Source of the DNA: JAWLCQ01 sp041687095
Lineage (GTDB): Bacteria; Planctomycetota; Phycisphaerae; SM23-33
DNA length: 40,258 bases
Reading direction: 5' to 3'
Assembly (NCBI GenBank): GCA_041687095.1
Contig: JAWLCQ010000027.1
Coordinates: 1-40,258 of the forward strand
Shown: positions 14,991 to 22,887 of the stretch, piece after piece
Layout of the letters: each line of letters opens with the position of its first letter
Position numbering within the stretch: position 1 is the first letter of the stretch
Notes under the pieces: model-generated
What the model saw: the letters and a program-made list of their open reading frames with translations, nothing else
What the model was told of the DNA's origin: nothing
Databases searched by the model: none
Made by a program: the position numbers and the translations under genes

Positions 14991-16124
14991 GTGCTCAAGC
15001 AACGCCTCTTCACCCCCGGTCCGACGGACGTTCCGCCGGAAGTCCTCAACGAGATGGCCAAGCCCATCTTTCACCACCGCACCGAGCAGTTCAAGAAGAT
15101 GTTCGCGGAGGTCAACGCCGGCCTCCAGCAGATCCTGCTCACGCAGAACCCCGTCCTCACCATCGCCGGGTCGGGGACGGCGGGGATGGAGGCGGCCATC
15201 GCCTGCGCCGTGCCCCGCGACAAGAAGGTCCTCATCGCCAATGGCGGAAAGTTCGGGGAGCGCTGGGTCAAGGTCGCCAAGGTCTACGGCCTGAAGGTCG
15301 ATGAAGTGAAGCAGGAGTGGGGCACGGCCATCACTCCGCAGACCGTCCAGGAGAAGCTCGCCACGGGCGAGTACGGCGCGGTCATCGTGGTCTACAGCGA
15401 GACGAGCACCGCCACCGCGTGCGATCTCGAGGGCATCGCGAAGGTCGTCAAGGGCACCGACGCGTTGCTGATCGCCGACTGCATCACGGCCGCGGGCGTT
15501 CTGCCGCTTCGGACCGATGCGTGGGGCGTGGACATCGTCGCCAGCGGGTCCCAGAAGGCGTTCATGCTGCCCCCGGGCCTGGCGACGGTCTCGGTGAGCG
15601 AGAAGGCGTGGAAGGTCATCGACACCATCACGCCCCCGACGTTCTACCTGAACCTCAAGGCCTACCGGAAGTCCATCGCGGACAACGACGTGCCCTACAC
15701 CCCGGCCATCACGCTCATCCGCGGGATGAAGGTCTCGGTGGACATGCTGCTGGGGATCGGGATGGAGAAGGTCTGGAAGCGTTCGGCCCTGCTGGCGAAG
15801 GCGACCCGCGAGGGCTGCAAGGCGCTGGGGCTGCGGGTCTTCTCCCAGCAGCCCAGCGATTCGGTCTCCGGGATCATGTACCCCGAGGGCGTGAACGACG
15901 ACTTCCGCAAGCGGCTGAACAAGAAGTACGGCTGCAACGTCGCGGGCGGGCAGGACGACCTCAAGGGCAAGTGCTTCCGCGTCTCGCACATGGGCTACAT
16001 CGACCCGTTCGATACCATCGGGCTGATCGCGGCGATCGAGTACACGCTCGCCGACCTGGGCCAGCCGGTGAACTCCGGGGCGGGCGTGGCGGCGGCGACG
16101 GCAGTTCTCAAGGATTGGGAGTAA
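14991..16124 (+). CDS. Class V PLP aminotransferase, probable phosphoserine aminotransferase
   Basis: The 377-residue enzyme belongs to the alanine/serine-glyoxylate aminotransferase group of fold-type I class V. The N-terminal FTPGPTDVP loop, the GSGTAGMEAAI phosphate-binding region and the PLP lysine Lys189 in SGSQKAFM are all present. Next to serA on the same strand, it most likely converts 3-phosphohydroxypyruvate and glutamate to phosphoserine, although the family also includes serine-glyoxylate enzymes. I choose the GTG at 14991: GGGAG lies 7 nt upstream and the family N-terminus begins there, whereas the in-frame upstream part is non-conserved. The gap to serA is 260 bp. Confidence 0.88.
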   Translation: MLKQRLFTPGPTDVPPEVLNEMAKPIFHHRTEQFKKMFAEVNAGLQQILLTQNPVLTIAGSGTAGMEAAIACAVPRDKKVLIANGGKFGERWVKVAKVYGLKVDEVKQEWGTAITPQTVQEKLATGEYGAVIVVYSETSTATACDLEGIAKVVKGTDALLIADCITAAGVLPLRTDAWGVDIVASGSQKAFMLPPGLATVSVSEKAWKVIDTITPPTFYLNLKAYRKSIADNDVPYTPAITLIRGMKVSVDMLLGIGMEKVWKRSALLAKATREGCKALGLRVFSQQPSDSVSGIMYPEGVNDDFRKRLNKKYGCNVAGGQDDLKGKCFRVSHMGYIDPFDTIGLIAAIEYTLADLGQPVNSGAGVAAATAVLKDWE

Positions 16125-16384
16125 GCGAAATTTCGGATTGCGGATTTGGGCTGACGCCCGGTCCGAGGCCCCCGCGCCCCGGGATGCGCTGCCGGGGCGC
16201 GGGGACCGTCCGGTCCGCCTCATCTCACCAGACGCTTCACCGCGCCGTCTTGCAGGCCACGGAATGAAGAGGCTCCTTGAGTTGCCTTGTTCTCTGCGGC
16301 CTGTGCGATCTCCGTGGTGAAGAATGAGTCGCACCAGACGTCCCCGCGCCCACGCGCGCGGCGGGACGGAAAGGAAGCACACCC

Positions 16385-18004
16385 ATGAAGGTTCTGATCG
16401 CGGACAAGCTGAGCAAGGTGGGGATCGACTGGCTGCAGAAGCAGTCCGACGTGGAAGTGGACGTCAAGCCCGGGCTCGATCCCGCGGAGCTGGCGAAGAT
16501 CGTCGGGCAGTACGACGGGATGATCATCCGCTCGGGCGTGAAGGTCACCGCGGAGATCCTGGACAAGCCCGGGAATCTGCGTTGCATCGCCCGCGCGGGC
16601 GTGGGCGTGGACAACGTCGACGTCCCCGTCGCCACCGCCAAGGGCATCATCGTCATGAACACCCCGGGCGGGAACACGCTCTCGACCGCCGAGTTGACCT
16701 GGGCGCTGATGCTCGCCCTGTCCCGCAAGATCTCCCCGGCCAACGCGTCGTTGCGGGGCGGCAAGTGGGACCGCAAGAGCTTCGAGGGCACGCAGGTCGC
16801 GGGCAAGACGCTCGGGATCGTCGGGATGGGCCGCATCGGCCGCGCCGTCGCCGCCCGCGGCCTCGGGATGGAGATGCGGGTCCTGGGGTACGATCCGTTC
16901 TTCTCGGGCAAGCCCGAGGGGCTGGACGTGGAGATGGTGAAGGACCTCAACGAACTGTGCAAGCGGGCGGACTATATCACCGTCCACGTGCCCAAGAGTT
17001 CCGACACGCTGGGGATGATCGGGGCGGAGCAGTTCGCCCTCATGAAGCCCAACGTCCGCCTCATCAACGCCGCCCGCGGGGGCATTATCGACCCCGCGGC
17101 GCTGCTGGCGGCGGTCAAGGAGGGCAAGGTCGCCGGGGCCGCCCTCGATGTGTACCTCAAGGAGCCGCCCGACCACCCCGCCGAGCAGGAACTTATCCAG
17201 CAGCCCAGCGTGCTGGCCGTTCCGCACCTGGGCGCCTCCACCGAGGAAGCCCAGGAGCAGGTCGCCCTGGAGGCCGCCGAGCAGCTCGTCGAGGCCCTGC
17301 GCGGCGGGGAGGTCCGCAACGCGGTCAACGCCCCCGGCTTTGACAAGGCCCTGCCCGCCGAGGTCCGCCCCTACACCGAGCTGGCCAGCCGGATCGGGCG
17401 CATCCTGTCGGGCATCACCCCCGGGGCCATCAGCAAGGTCGAGGTGGTCTACCGCGGCATGATCGCCAACGCGGACGTCAAGCCGCTCAATACCTACCTC
17501 CTCGTCGGGATCATCGGCCCGCACGTGGACACGCCCGTGAACGTCATCAACGCCCCGGTCATCGCCAAGCAGCGGAACGTCGAGGTCGAGACGACGACCT
17601 CGGCCAAGATCCGCGAGTTCACGAGCATGATCGAGGTGACGGTCCACACCGACCAGACGAAGCGCACGGCGTCGGGGACGATCTTCGGGTCCCGCTTCCC
17701 CCGCGTGATCTCCATCGACGGGTACCGCATGGAGCTGCAGCCCGAGGGCGACGTGGTCATCATCCTCAACGAGGACCGCCCAGGCGTCCTGGGGCGTTAC
17801 GGGACGATCTTCGGCGAGAACAACATCAACATCGCCGACATGACCTTCTCGCGCAAGAAGCGTTCGGGCCTGGCCGTCGTGGGCCTCAACCTCGACCAGC
17901 CCGCCCCCGACGCGGTCATGGAGCAGATCCGCTCGCAGGACCTGGTGAAGGAGGCGCACTACCTGCACCTGGACCCGCTGCCCCCGGAGGAATCCGAGGA
18001 GTAG
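16385..18004 (+). CDS. serA: D-3-phosphoglycerate dehydrogenase, long form
   Basis: The 539-residue protein is the four-domain type of SerA. It has the substrate-binding domain (RSGVKVT), the NAD Rossmann domain with GIVGMGRIGRAVA, catalytic residues in NAARGGIID (Arg), YLKEPPDHP (Glu) and VPHLGAST (His), an intervening ASB domain from about residue 315, and a C-terminal ACT domain (VVIILNEDRPGVLGRYG). The ACT domain suggests feedback control by serine. It oxidises 3-phosphoglycerate as the first step of serine synthesis and follows the aminotransferase for the second step; no serB is seen. The ATG at 16385 has GGAAAGGAAG upstream. Confidence 0.95.
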   Translation: MKVLIADKLSKVGIDWLQKQSDVEVDVKPGLDPAELAKIVGQYDGMIIRSGVKVTAEILDKPGNLRCIARAGVGVDNVDVPVATAKGIIVMNTPGGNTLSTAELTWALMLALSRKISPANASLRGGKWDRKSFEGTQVAGKTLGIVGMGRIGRAVAARGLGMEMRVLGYDPFFSGKPEGLDVEMVKDLNELCKRADYITVHVPKSSDTLGMIGAEQFALMKPNVRLINAARGGIIDPAALLAAVKEGKVAGAALDVYLKEPPDHPAEQELIQQPSVLAVPHLGASTEEAQEQVALEAAEQLVEALRGGEVRNAVNAPGFDKALPAEVRPYTELASRIGRILSGITPGAISKVEVVYRGMIANADVKPLNTYLLVGIIGPHVDTPVNVINAPVIAKQRNVEVETTTSAKIREFTSMIEVTVHTDQTKRTASGTIFGSRFPRVISIDGYRMELQPEGDVVIILNEDRPGVLGRYGTIFGENNINIADMTFSRKKRSGLAVVGLNLDQPAPDAVMEQIRSQDLVKEAHYLHLDPLPPEESEE

Positions 18005-18047
18005 GCCCCCCCGGCGGATGGCCATATACGTCAGCACACGAAGCTTC

Positions 18048-18086
18048 CGAAGCCCTCGCAGGGGTGACGCTCCTGCGAGGGCTTCG
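18048..18086 (+). terminator. Strong hairpin after serA
   Basis: CGAAGCCCTCGCAGG (18048-18062) pairs perfectly over 15 bp with 18072-18086 around a 9-nt loop, 43 nt after the serA stop. The 3' flank is only weakly T-rich. Confidence 0.7.
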
Positions 18087-18236
18087 TGCATTCCCGTGTG
18101 GGGATTCGGAGAATCTGCGCTGTGGGCGCGAACCGCCGAGCCCCCCGCGCGTCTAACTCTCCCAAGGAAGCCCCCGCGGGATGCGGGGCGGCGGGCCTAT
18201 GCTGCGACAGGGCCCGCAGACGGAAGGGAATGAGCG

Positions 18237-18779
18237 ATGGAGGCGACGAAACAACTGGCGGAAGCGTTGGGGGCGCGACTGGCCGCGCATGGTTTTACCG
18301 CGGACTCGACGGGTACCGGGGGGGACGTCGAGTTCGCGGCTCTTCTTTCCCACCCGCGGAACGGCACGGCCCGTACGGTCTGCGCCGTCCTCCGCGTTCC
18401 CGATTCCGCTCGGGACGTGGACGACGTGCGGCGGCTGGTGAAGGGCGTGAGGCGGTCGGTGGCCCGGCGATACCCCGGCCTGCCCCTGCCGCGGCGAATG
18501 GGGACGTTCCTGGTGCTGCTGGCATCGCACGAGGTGTGCGGGCGGCTGCAGCAGCAGGGGGTGGATCTCGTGGACTCGGGGGGGCTGCACGTGAACGTGC
18601 TGGTGGGGGCCGTGCTCGTGGATCAAGAGGCACTGCACTGCCGCTGCGACCACGTCTGGAACCTGCTGGACGTGGGCGACGCGTTCGAGCACATCCGCGA
18701 CACCGTCGAGACGTGGGCCCGCGACCGTCGCCGCGCCCTGGGCCTGGAGGCGTCGATCTCCAAACGCCTCAGCGCCTGA
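18237..18779 (+). CDS. Hypothetical protein
   Basis: This 180-residue soluble protein is not one I recognise. It starts at an ATG preceded by GGAAGGG and ends in a very strong terminator, so it looks like a real single-gene unit. The first half contains DVEFAALLSHP and VCAVLRVPDS, suggesting a mixed alpha/beta domain. The second half, DHVWNLLDVGDAFEHIRDTVETWARDRRRAL, looks helical. There is no signal peptide, membrane helix or cysteine motif. Confidence 0.75.
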   Translation: MEATKQLAEALGARLAAHGFTADSTGTGGDVEFAALLSHPRNGTARTVCAVLRVPDSARDVDDVRRLVKGVRRSVARRYPGLPLPRRMGTFLVLLASHEVCGRLQQQGVDLVDSGGLHVNVLVGAVLVDQEALHCRCDHVWNLLDVGDAFEHIRDTVETWARDRRRALGLEASISKRLSA

Positions 18780-18782
18780 CGG

Positions 18783-18830
18783 CCAATCGGGTAGCCGGGG
18801 GCGGGCAACCGCCCTCGGCTACCCGATTGG
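18783..18830 (+). terminator. 22-bp terminator hairpin
   Basis: 18783-18804 pairs with 18809-18830 at 21 of 22 positions around a GCAA tetraloop, 3 nt after the stop of the hypothetical gene. It may also work from the other strand. Confidence 0.75.
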
Positions 18831-18892
18831 CGTGACGGCCGTGCGAGTTGACGCGCTTGGGCGGTCTCGGCTATAACGGCCGCGTGAAGCTC

Positions 18893-19795
18893 ATGGATGT
18901 GATACAGGTGGCTCGCCCCAAGGGCTGGGTGAAGAACGGGATCGTTCTGCTCCCGGTGTTGTTCGCCGAGCGGATGACGGACCTGGGGGCGTGGATGGCT
19001 GCGTTGGCGGCGGCGGCGGCGTTCTGCTTCGCCTCCAGCGGGGTGTACATCCTCAACGACTTCCGCGACCGCCACAGCGACCGCCTCCACCCCCGCAAGC
19101 GGAATCGCCCGCTGGCGGCGGGGCGCGTGCCGGCTCCCTTCGCCCTCGCCGAGGCCGGCGCCCTGGGCCTTGCAGGGCTCGCCGTCGCCTTCGCCACCGG
19201 CCCGCTCGTCCTGCTCTTTGTCCTGGCGTACCTGCTGCTCCAGGTCGCCTACACGTTCTACTTCAAGCGCCGCATGCTCCTGGACGTCATGTGCATCGCC
19301 CTGGGCTTCGTCCTCCGCGCCTCCGCCGGCGCCGTGGCCATCCAGGCCCTCATCAGCCCCTGGCTGGTCATCTGCACCTTCACGCTCTGCCTGTTCCTGG
19401 GCTTCTGCAAGCGGTACAACGAATCCGTCACGCTCGGCAATTCCGACCATGCAGTCCTGCACCGGCCCACCCTGGGCGCCTACACGCCCGAGTTGCTCAC
19501 CCACCTCATCACGCTGTCGGCCGCCATCGCCATCCTCGCCTTCCTCATCTACGCCACCAGCGAGCGCACGGTGTCGGAGTTCGGCACCTATTGGCTGGCC
19601 TACACGCTGCCCCTGTTCATCTACGGCGTGTGCCGCTTCGCCATGCTCTCCATGATGGGCCGCTTCACCGACCCCACCGAGCTGTTCCTCCACGATCGGC
19701 CGTTCCAGGCGACCATCCTCCTCTGGGTGGCGTGCGTCATCGCCATCATCGCGTACGGCCCGGGGATGCGGGAGTGGATGAAGGCGATCCTGTGA
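18893..19795 (+). CDS. UbiA-family prenyltransferase, decaprenyl-phosphate phosphoribosyltransferase-like
   Basis: The 300-residue protein has about nine membrane helices and the UbiA aspartate motif in the form ILNDFRDRHSDRLHPRKRNRPLAAG-like (residues about 48-72). NDxxDxxxDxxHPxKRxRPLAAG is characteristic of enzymes that move phosphoribose from PRPP onto a polyprenyl phosphate, the first step to decaprenyl-phosphoryl-arabinose, rather than quinone enzymes. The N-terminal RPKGWVKNGIVLLPVLF also fits that group. The start is uncertain: ATG 18893 is used, but GTG 18884 is equally possible. An SMR-like gene follows 22 bp downstream. Confidence 0.82.
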   Translation: MDVIQVARPKGWVKNGIVLLPVLFAERMTDLGAWMAALAAAAAFCFASSGVYILNDFRDRHSDRLHPRKRNRPLAAGRVPAPFALAEAGALGLAGLAVAFATGPLVLLFVLAYLLLQVAYTFYFKRRMLLDVMCIALGFVLRASAGAVAIQALISPWLVICTFTLCLFLGFCKRYNESVTLGNSDHAVLHRPTLGAYTPELLTHLITLSAAIAILAFLIYATSERTVSEFGTYWLAYTLPLFIYGVCRFAMLSMMGRFTDPTELFLHDRPFQATILLWVACVIAIIAYGPGMREWMKAIL

Positions 19796-19817
19796 TCGCG
19801 CGCAAGGAGGCCGGATC

Positions 19818-20201
19818 GTGCCGCAGATGAAGCACTGGCTGTTCCTGACCGTGGCGTTGAGCCTCAACGCGGCCGCCAACCTGCTCATGAAGGTCGGCGC
19901 CAACGCCCAGCAGCGCTCCCCGCTGGCGCCCGACGCGTCGCTGGCGGCGAAGGGGTTCCACTTCCTGAACTTCGCCACGATCGCCGGGCTGGTCCTTTTC
20001 GCCGCCAACGTGCTGATCTACCGCAAGGCGCTGGACGGCCTGCCCGTGTCGGTCGCGTACCCGGTGATGGTCTCGGTGGGCCTCGTCATCGTCGCCACCG
20101 CCGCGGCCCTGCTCCCCATGCTCAACGAGCGGATCTCGGGCATGCAGATCGCCGGCATGGCCGCCATCGCCCTGGGGGTCTGGCTGGTGGCGAAGGGCTG
20201 A
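19818..20201 (+). CDS. SMR/EmrE-like small membrane protein
   Basis: The 127-residue protein has four hydrophobic helices and the layout of the small multidrug resistance and EamA-half families: N-terminal LNAAANLLMKVGA, then a soluble loop, RKALDGLPVSVAYPVMVSVGLV and a final GVWLVAKG. The start is GTG 19818, because AAGGAGG sits 7 nt upstream. Coupled to the UbiA-type enzyme, it may flip a lipid-linked pentose across the membrane, as ArnE/ArnF-type proteins do. That role is inferred from context, and drug or polyamine efflux remains possible. Confidence 0.8.
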   Translation: MPQMKHWLFLTVALSLNAAANLLMKVGANAQQRSPLAPDASLAAKGFHFLNFATIAGLVLFAANVLIYRKALDGLPVSVAYPVMVSVGLVIVATAAALLPMLNERISGMQIAGMAAIALGVWLVAKG

Positions 20202-20217
20202 GGCGCGTTCCACCTAA

Positions 20218-20286
20218 TTCTCGGGTGGGTGCCGTGGTTTGCGGAGCGCAGCGGAGCAACCACGTCCAATCGACGCTGCCCGAGAA
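20218..20286. repeat. Core hairpin in nested inverted repeat
   Basis: The outer arms TTCTCGGG (20218-20225) and CCCGAGAA (20279-20286) enclose CGTGGTTTGC / GCAACCACG (20233-20242, 20256-20264). These surround the 13-nt core GGAGCGCAGCGGA, which differs by one base from the core at 24076-24088 read on the minus strand. It lies between the convergent SMR-like and thioredoxin-fold genes. Confidence 0.7.
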
Positions 20287-20346
20287 CCACCGGGGATGCG
20301 TATGAGGCCGTTTTGATTGCTTCGCGAAGGGGGAACGTGGAGGTCG

Positions 20347-21201
20347 CTACCGTCCCGCAACGTCGTTGAGATAGGTCTTCGCGTCCAGGGGCCGTTCGAC
20401 GGTGGCGACCTTGCGGCCGCGGGGGTCGAGGGCCAGGAGCGTGGGCAGGGAGCGGATGCCCCAGATGGTCCCCCCGGCCCACGTCTTGAGGTCCGGCACG
20501 GGGACGTGGATGAGGACGTAGTTCCGCGCTTCGAGGTCCGCGCGGATCGAGGCGTCGCCGAGGAGGGCGGCGAGGCCCTGCTGCGTTGCGGGCTCCAGGG
20601 GCGCGTGGGTGAAGTAGAGCAGGACCGGCCGCTTCTGGTCCCGCGCGCGGTTCAGGGCGGCATCGACGTCGGTGTCCCAGCCCGCCAGGCCGGGCTGCTT
20701 GATCTTGGAGCAGTCGAGGAACCCGTGGGCGAACTCGACCTCCCCGATATTGCCCGCGTACCGGTTGTACACCCACCCCGTGGGACCGATCAGCAGCAGG
20801 GCGGGCGGGTCGCCCGCCTCGTAGCGTTTGAGCAAGTCGGCGTTGGCGAGTGACGCCACCTCGTGCACGGGGATGACGTTGTGGTCGGTGAGGGCCTGGC
20901 GGCTGGCGGGCTTGGGGAGGACCTCCTTGATGATGCGGCTGGCGGTTTGCGAGGGGGTGCTGCGGGTGACGAACAGCACCACGCTCCGCCGCTGCTCGCC
21001 CGCCTCCTGCATCGCCGCCTCCAGCCCGCCCCTGCGCCACTCCCCGGGCATGTCGGGCACAACGGTCTGGCGTTTCCAGAGGAACACCGTGAACCCGATG
21101 GCGAGGATGAGGAACCCGAACTTCACCCAGCGGTCGTAGGGACGCTTCCGCTTGGCGGCGGGGGTGGAGGGGGCGGCGGCAGTGGTCGTGTCTTCACTCA
21201 T
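20347..21201 (-). CDS. Membrane-anchored double thioredoxin-fold protein without redox cysteines
   Basis: The 284-residue protein has a short cytoplasmic tail, one membrane helix at residues 25-42 and two thioredoxin-like domains. The first begins RRSVVLFVTRSTPSQ and the second RPVLLYFTHAPLEPATQQ, each a beta-strand followed by the position where CxxC would stand. Both lack the cysteine pair; STPS and APLE occupy the place. The cis-proline-like RSLPTLLALDPRG is kept in the second domain. It is probably a non-redox thioredoxin-fold scaffold outside the membrane. The start at 21201 has GAGGG at about 7 nt. Function unknown. Confidence 0.78.
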   Translation of the reverse strand: MSEDTTTAAAPSTPAAKRKRPYDRWVKFGFLILAIGFTVFLWKRQTVVPDMPGEWRRGGLEAAMQEAGEQRRSVVLFVTRSTPSQTASRIIKEVLPKPASRQALTDHNVIPVHEVASLANADLLKRYEAGDPPALLLIGPTGWVYNRYAGNIGEVEFAHGFLDCSKIKQPGLAGWDTDVDAALNRARDQKRPVLLYFTHAPLEPATQQGLAALLGDASIRADLEARNYVLIHVPVPDLKTWAGGTIWGIRSLPTLLALDPRGRKVATVERPLDAKTYLNDVAGR

Positions 21202-21456
21202 GATCAGCCCTCGTTGTGCGGGGACGCTCCCCGGAGATCTATCGGCAATGGACATACTGTAGCCCATGAAGGGGGGGAGGGGAGAGAGGGATTTTCGTTT
21301 GCCGCGCTTCGATTTCCGGCCCGGCACAGCGCCCCACCATTGTTCGGCCGCCCACCTTGGGATTCGTCACCGGAGATTCGCGATCCAGAAAACGCTCCGG
21401 GGAATGTATCATGCGGGATTGACAGCGTGCCGATGATCGTAAGGAGTGGTTCACGG

Positions 21457-22038
21457 ATGATCGAGACCATACGCAAACGATTTGACGAGACGGTCGGTGT
21501 GCTCCGCCTGACGGAGGAGCACCTCAGCGGGCGGATTGCGCAGGCGGCCGACCTGCTGGTCCACGCCTTCCGCAACGGCGGGGGGGTGCTGGTGTTCGGC
21601 AACGGGGGGTCGGCGGCCGACGCGCAGCACATCGCGGGCGAACTCGTCGGACGGTTCCTCCTGGAGCGTCGCGGCCTGCGGGCGGAGGCGCTGTCCACCG
21701 ATACGTCCGTCCTGACCAGCTTGGCGAACGACTACGACTACGAACGGGTCTTCGCCCGCCAGATCCAGGCGAAGGGCCGCTCGGGCGACGTCGCCCTGGG
21801 GATCACCACGTCGGGCAACTCGGCGAACGTGGTGGCGGCGCTGCGGGCGGCGAGGGAGTGCGGGATGAAAACGATCGCCCTCACGGGCGGGGGCGGGGGC
21901 AAGTGCGCCCTCCTCGCCGACGTGCTCCTCGACATCCCCTGCAACGGGGCCACCCCGCGGGTGCAGGAGGCCCACACCCTCGTCTACCACATCCTGTGCG
22001 AACTCGTGGAGGCCGCGATCGCCGCCGATGAGCGATAA
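21457..22038 (+). CDS. gmhA: Phosphoheptose isomerase (SIS domain)
   Basis: The 193-residue protein matches the usual size of GmhA. It has the SIS fold signature VFGNGGSAADAQHIAGELVGRF near residue 47, the TSGNSANVVAAL phosphate loop, and ATPRVQEAHTLVYHILCELVE with the catalytic Glu and His. It converts sedoheptulose 7-phosphate to D-glycero-D-manno-heptose 7-phosphate for LPS core or glycan heptose. AAGGAG lies 10 nt before the ATG at 21457. The 3' end overlaps the glycosyltransferase by 11 bp, so the two are co-expressed. No gmhB or hldE is nearby. Confidence 0.9.
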   Translation: MIETIRKRFDETVGVLRLTEEHLSGRIAQAADLLVHAFRNGGGVLVFGNGGSAADAQHIAGELVGRFLLERRGLRAEALSTDTSVLTSLANDYDYERVFARQIQAKGRSGDVALGITTSGNSANVVAALRAARECGMKTIALTGGGGGKCALLADVLLDIPCNGATPRVQEAHTLVYHILCELVEAAIAADER

Positions 22039-22783
22039 CCCCCCCCATAGCCCCGCCCCCCGCACCGCGAAGCACGACGTGGCGCTGAGCGTCTTCTTCC
22101 CGTGCTACAACGAGGAGGGCAACGTCGAACGCGTCGTGACGCGGGCGGTCGAGGTCCTCGACGGGCTCGTCCGCGAGTGGGACATCATCGTCGTCGACGA
22201 CGGGTCCCGCGACCGCACGGGCGAGATCGCCGACCGCCTCGCCGCCGCCGACCCCCGCGTCGGCGTTGTCCACCACCGCACCAACGGAGGGTACGGGATG
22301 GCGCTGCGGAGCGGGTTCGCCGCCGCCACCAAGGAGTACGTCTTCTACACCGACGGGGACGGGCAGTTCGACATCGCCGAACTCGATGGGTTCCTCGCCC
22401 AACGCCACACCGCCGACATCCTCAGCGGGGTCCGCGTGAAACGCCAGGACCCGCTCATGCGTCGCGTCAACGCCGCCTGCTGGTCCTGGCTGGTCCGCCA
22501 CGTGCTCCGCTTCCGCTGCAAGGACGTGGACAGCGCCTTCAAACTCTACCGCCGCGAGATGTTCGGCCGCATGGAGCTGCAGTCCACCGGCGCCCTCATC
22601 GACGCCGAGATCCTCGCCCGCGCCACCCGCCTGGGCTACACCATCCGCGACCTGCCCGTCTCCCACCTGCCCCGCATCGCCGGCACCCAGAGCGGGGCCA
22701 ACCTCCGCGTCATCCTCCGCGCGTTCAAGGAACTGCTGCGACTGCGGAAGCAGATCCTGCAGACGCAGGCCCAGTCGCGCTGA
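22028..22783 (+). CDS. GT2 glycosyltransferase, dolichyl-phosphate-mannose-synthase-like
   Basis: The 251-residue GT-A enzyme has SVFFPCYNEEGNVE at the N-terminus, the nucleotide-binding VVDDGSRDRTGE, and TDGDGQFD carrying the DXD-type metal site. No C-terminal membrane helix is present, so it resembles the soluble DPM1 type that loads a sugar onto a polyprenyl phosphate. It begins inside the gmhA 3' end. With gmhA and the upstream UbiA/SMR genes it points to cell-surface glycan assembly. Donor and acceptor unknown. Confidence 0.88.
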   Translation: MSDNPPHSPAPRTAKHDVALSVFFPCYNEEGNVERVVTRAVEVLDGLVREWDIIVVDDGSRDRTGEIADRLAAADPRVGVVHHRTNGGYGMALRSGFAAATKEYVFYTDGDGQFDIAELDGFLAQRHTADILSGVRVKRQDPLMRRVNAACWSWLVRHVLRFRCKDVDSAFKLYRREMFGRMELQSTGALIDAEILARATRLGYTIRDLPVSHLPRIAGTQSGANLRVILRAFKELLRLRKQILQTQAQSR

Positions 22784-22808
22784 CCGGGCTCGGACAGGGG
22801 GGGAGGGG

Positions 22809-22862
22809 ATTGCGGAGATTCCGCAATCCACAATCCGCAATCCGCAATCCGCAATCCGCAAT
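22809..22862 (+). repeat. CCGCAAT heptamer array
   Basis: Six heptamers fill 22821-22862, five CCGCAAT and one CCACAAT. The inverted word ATTGCGG is at 22809-22815, giving a hairpin with the first unit. A stray ATTGCGGATT is also present at about 16137-16146 after the aminotransferase gene. The array is in the 104-bp gap before mutY. Confidence 0.85.
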
Positions 22863-22887
22863 TCCCCCGTTGCGGTACCATGGCCGC

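Noticed and set aside
20318..20346. Shared TTCGCGAAGGGGGA-like word with 30764-30778
   Set aside because: Only about 14 bases match, the contexts differ, and TTCGCGAA is itself a common palindrome in such DNA.
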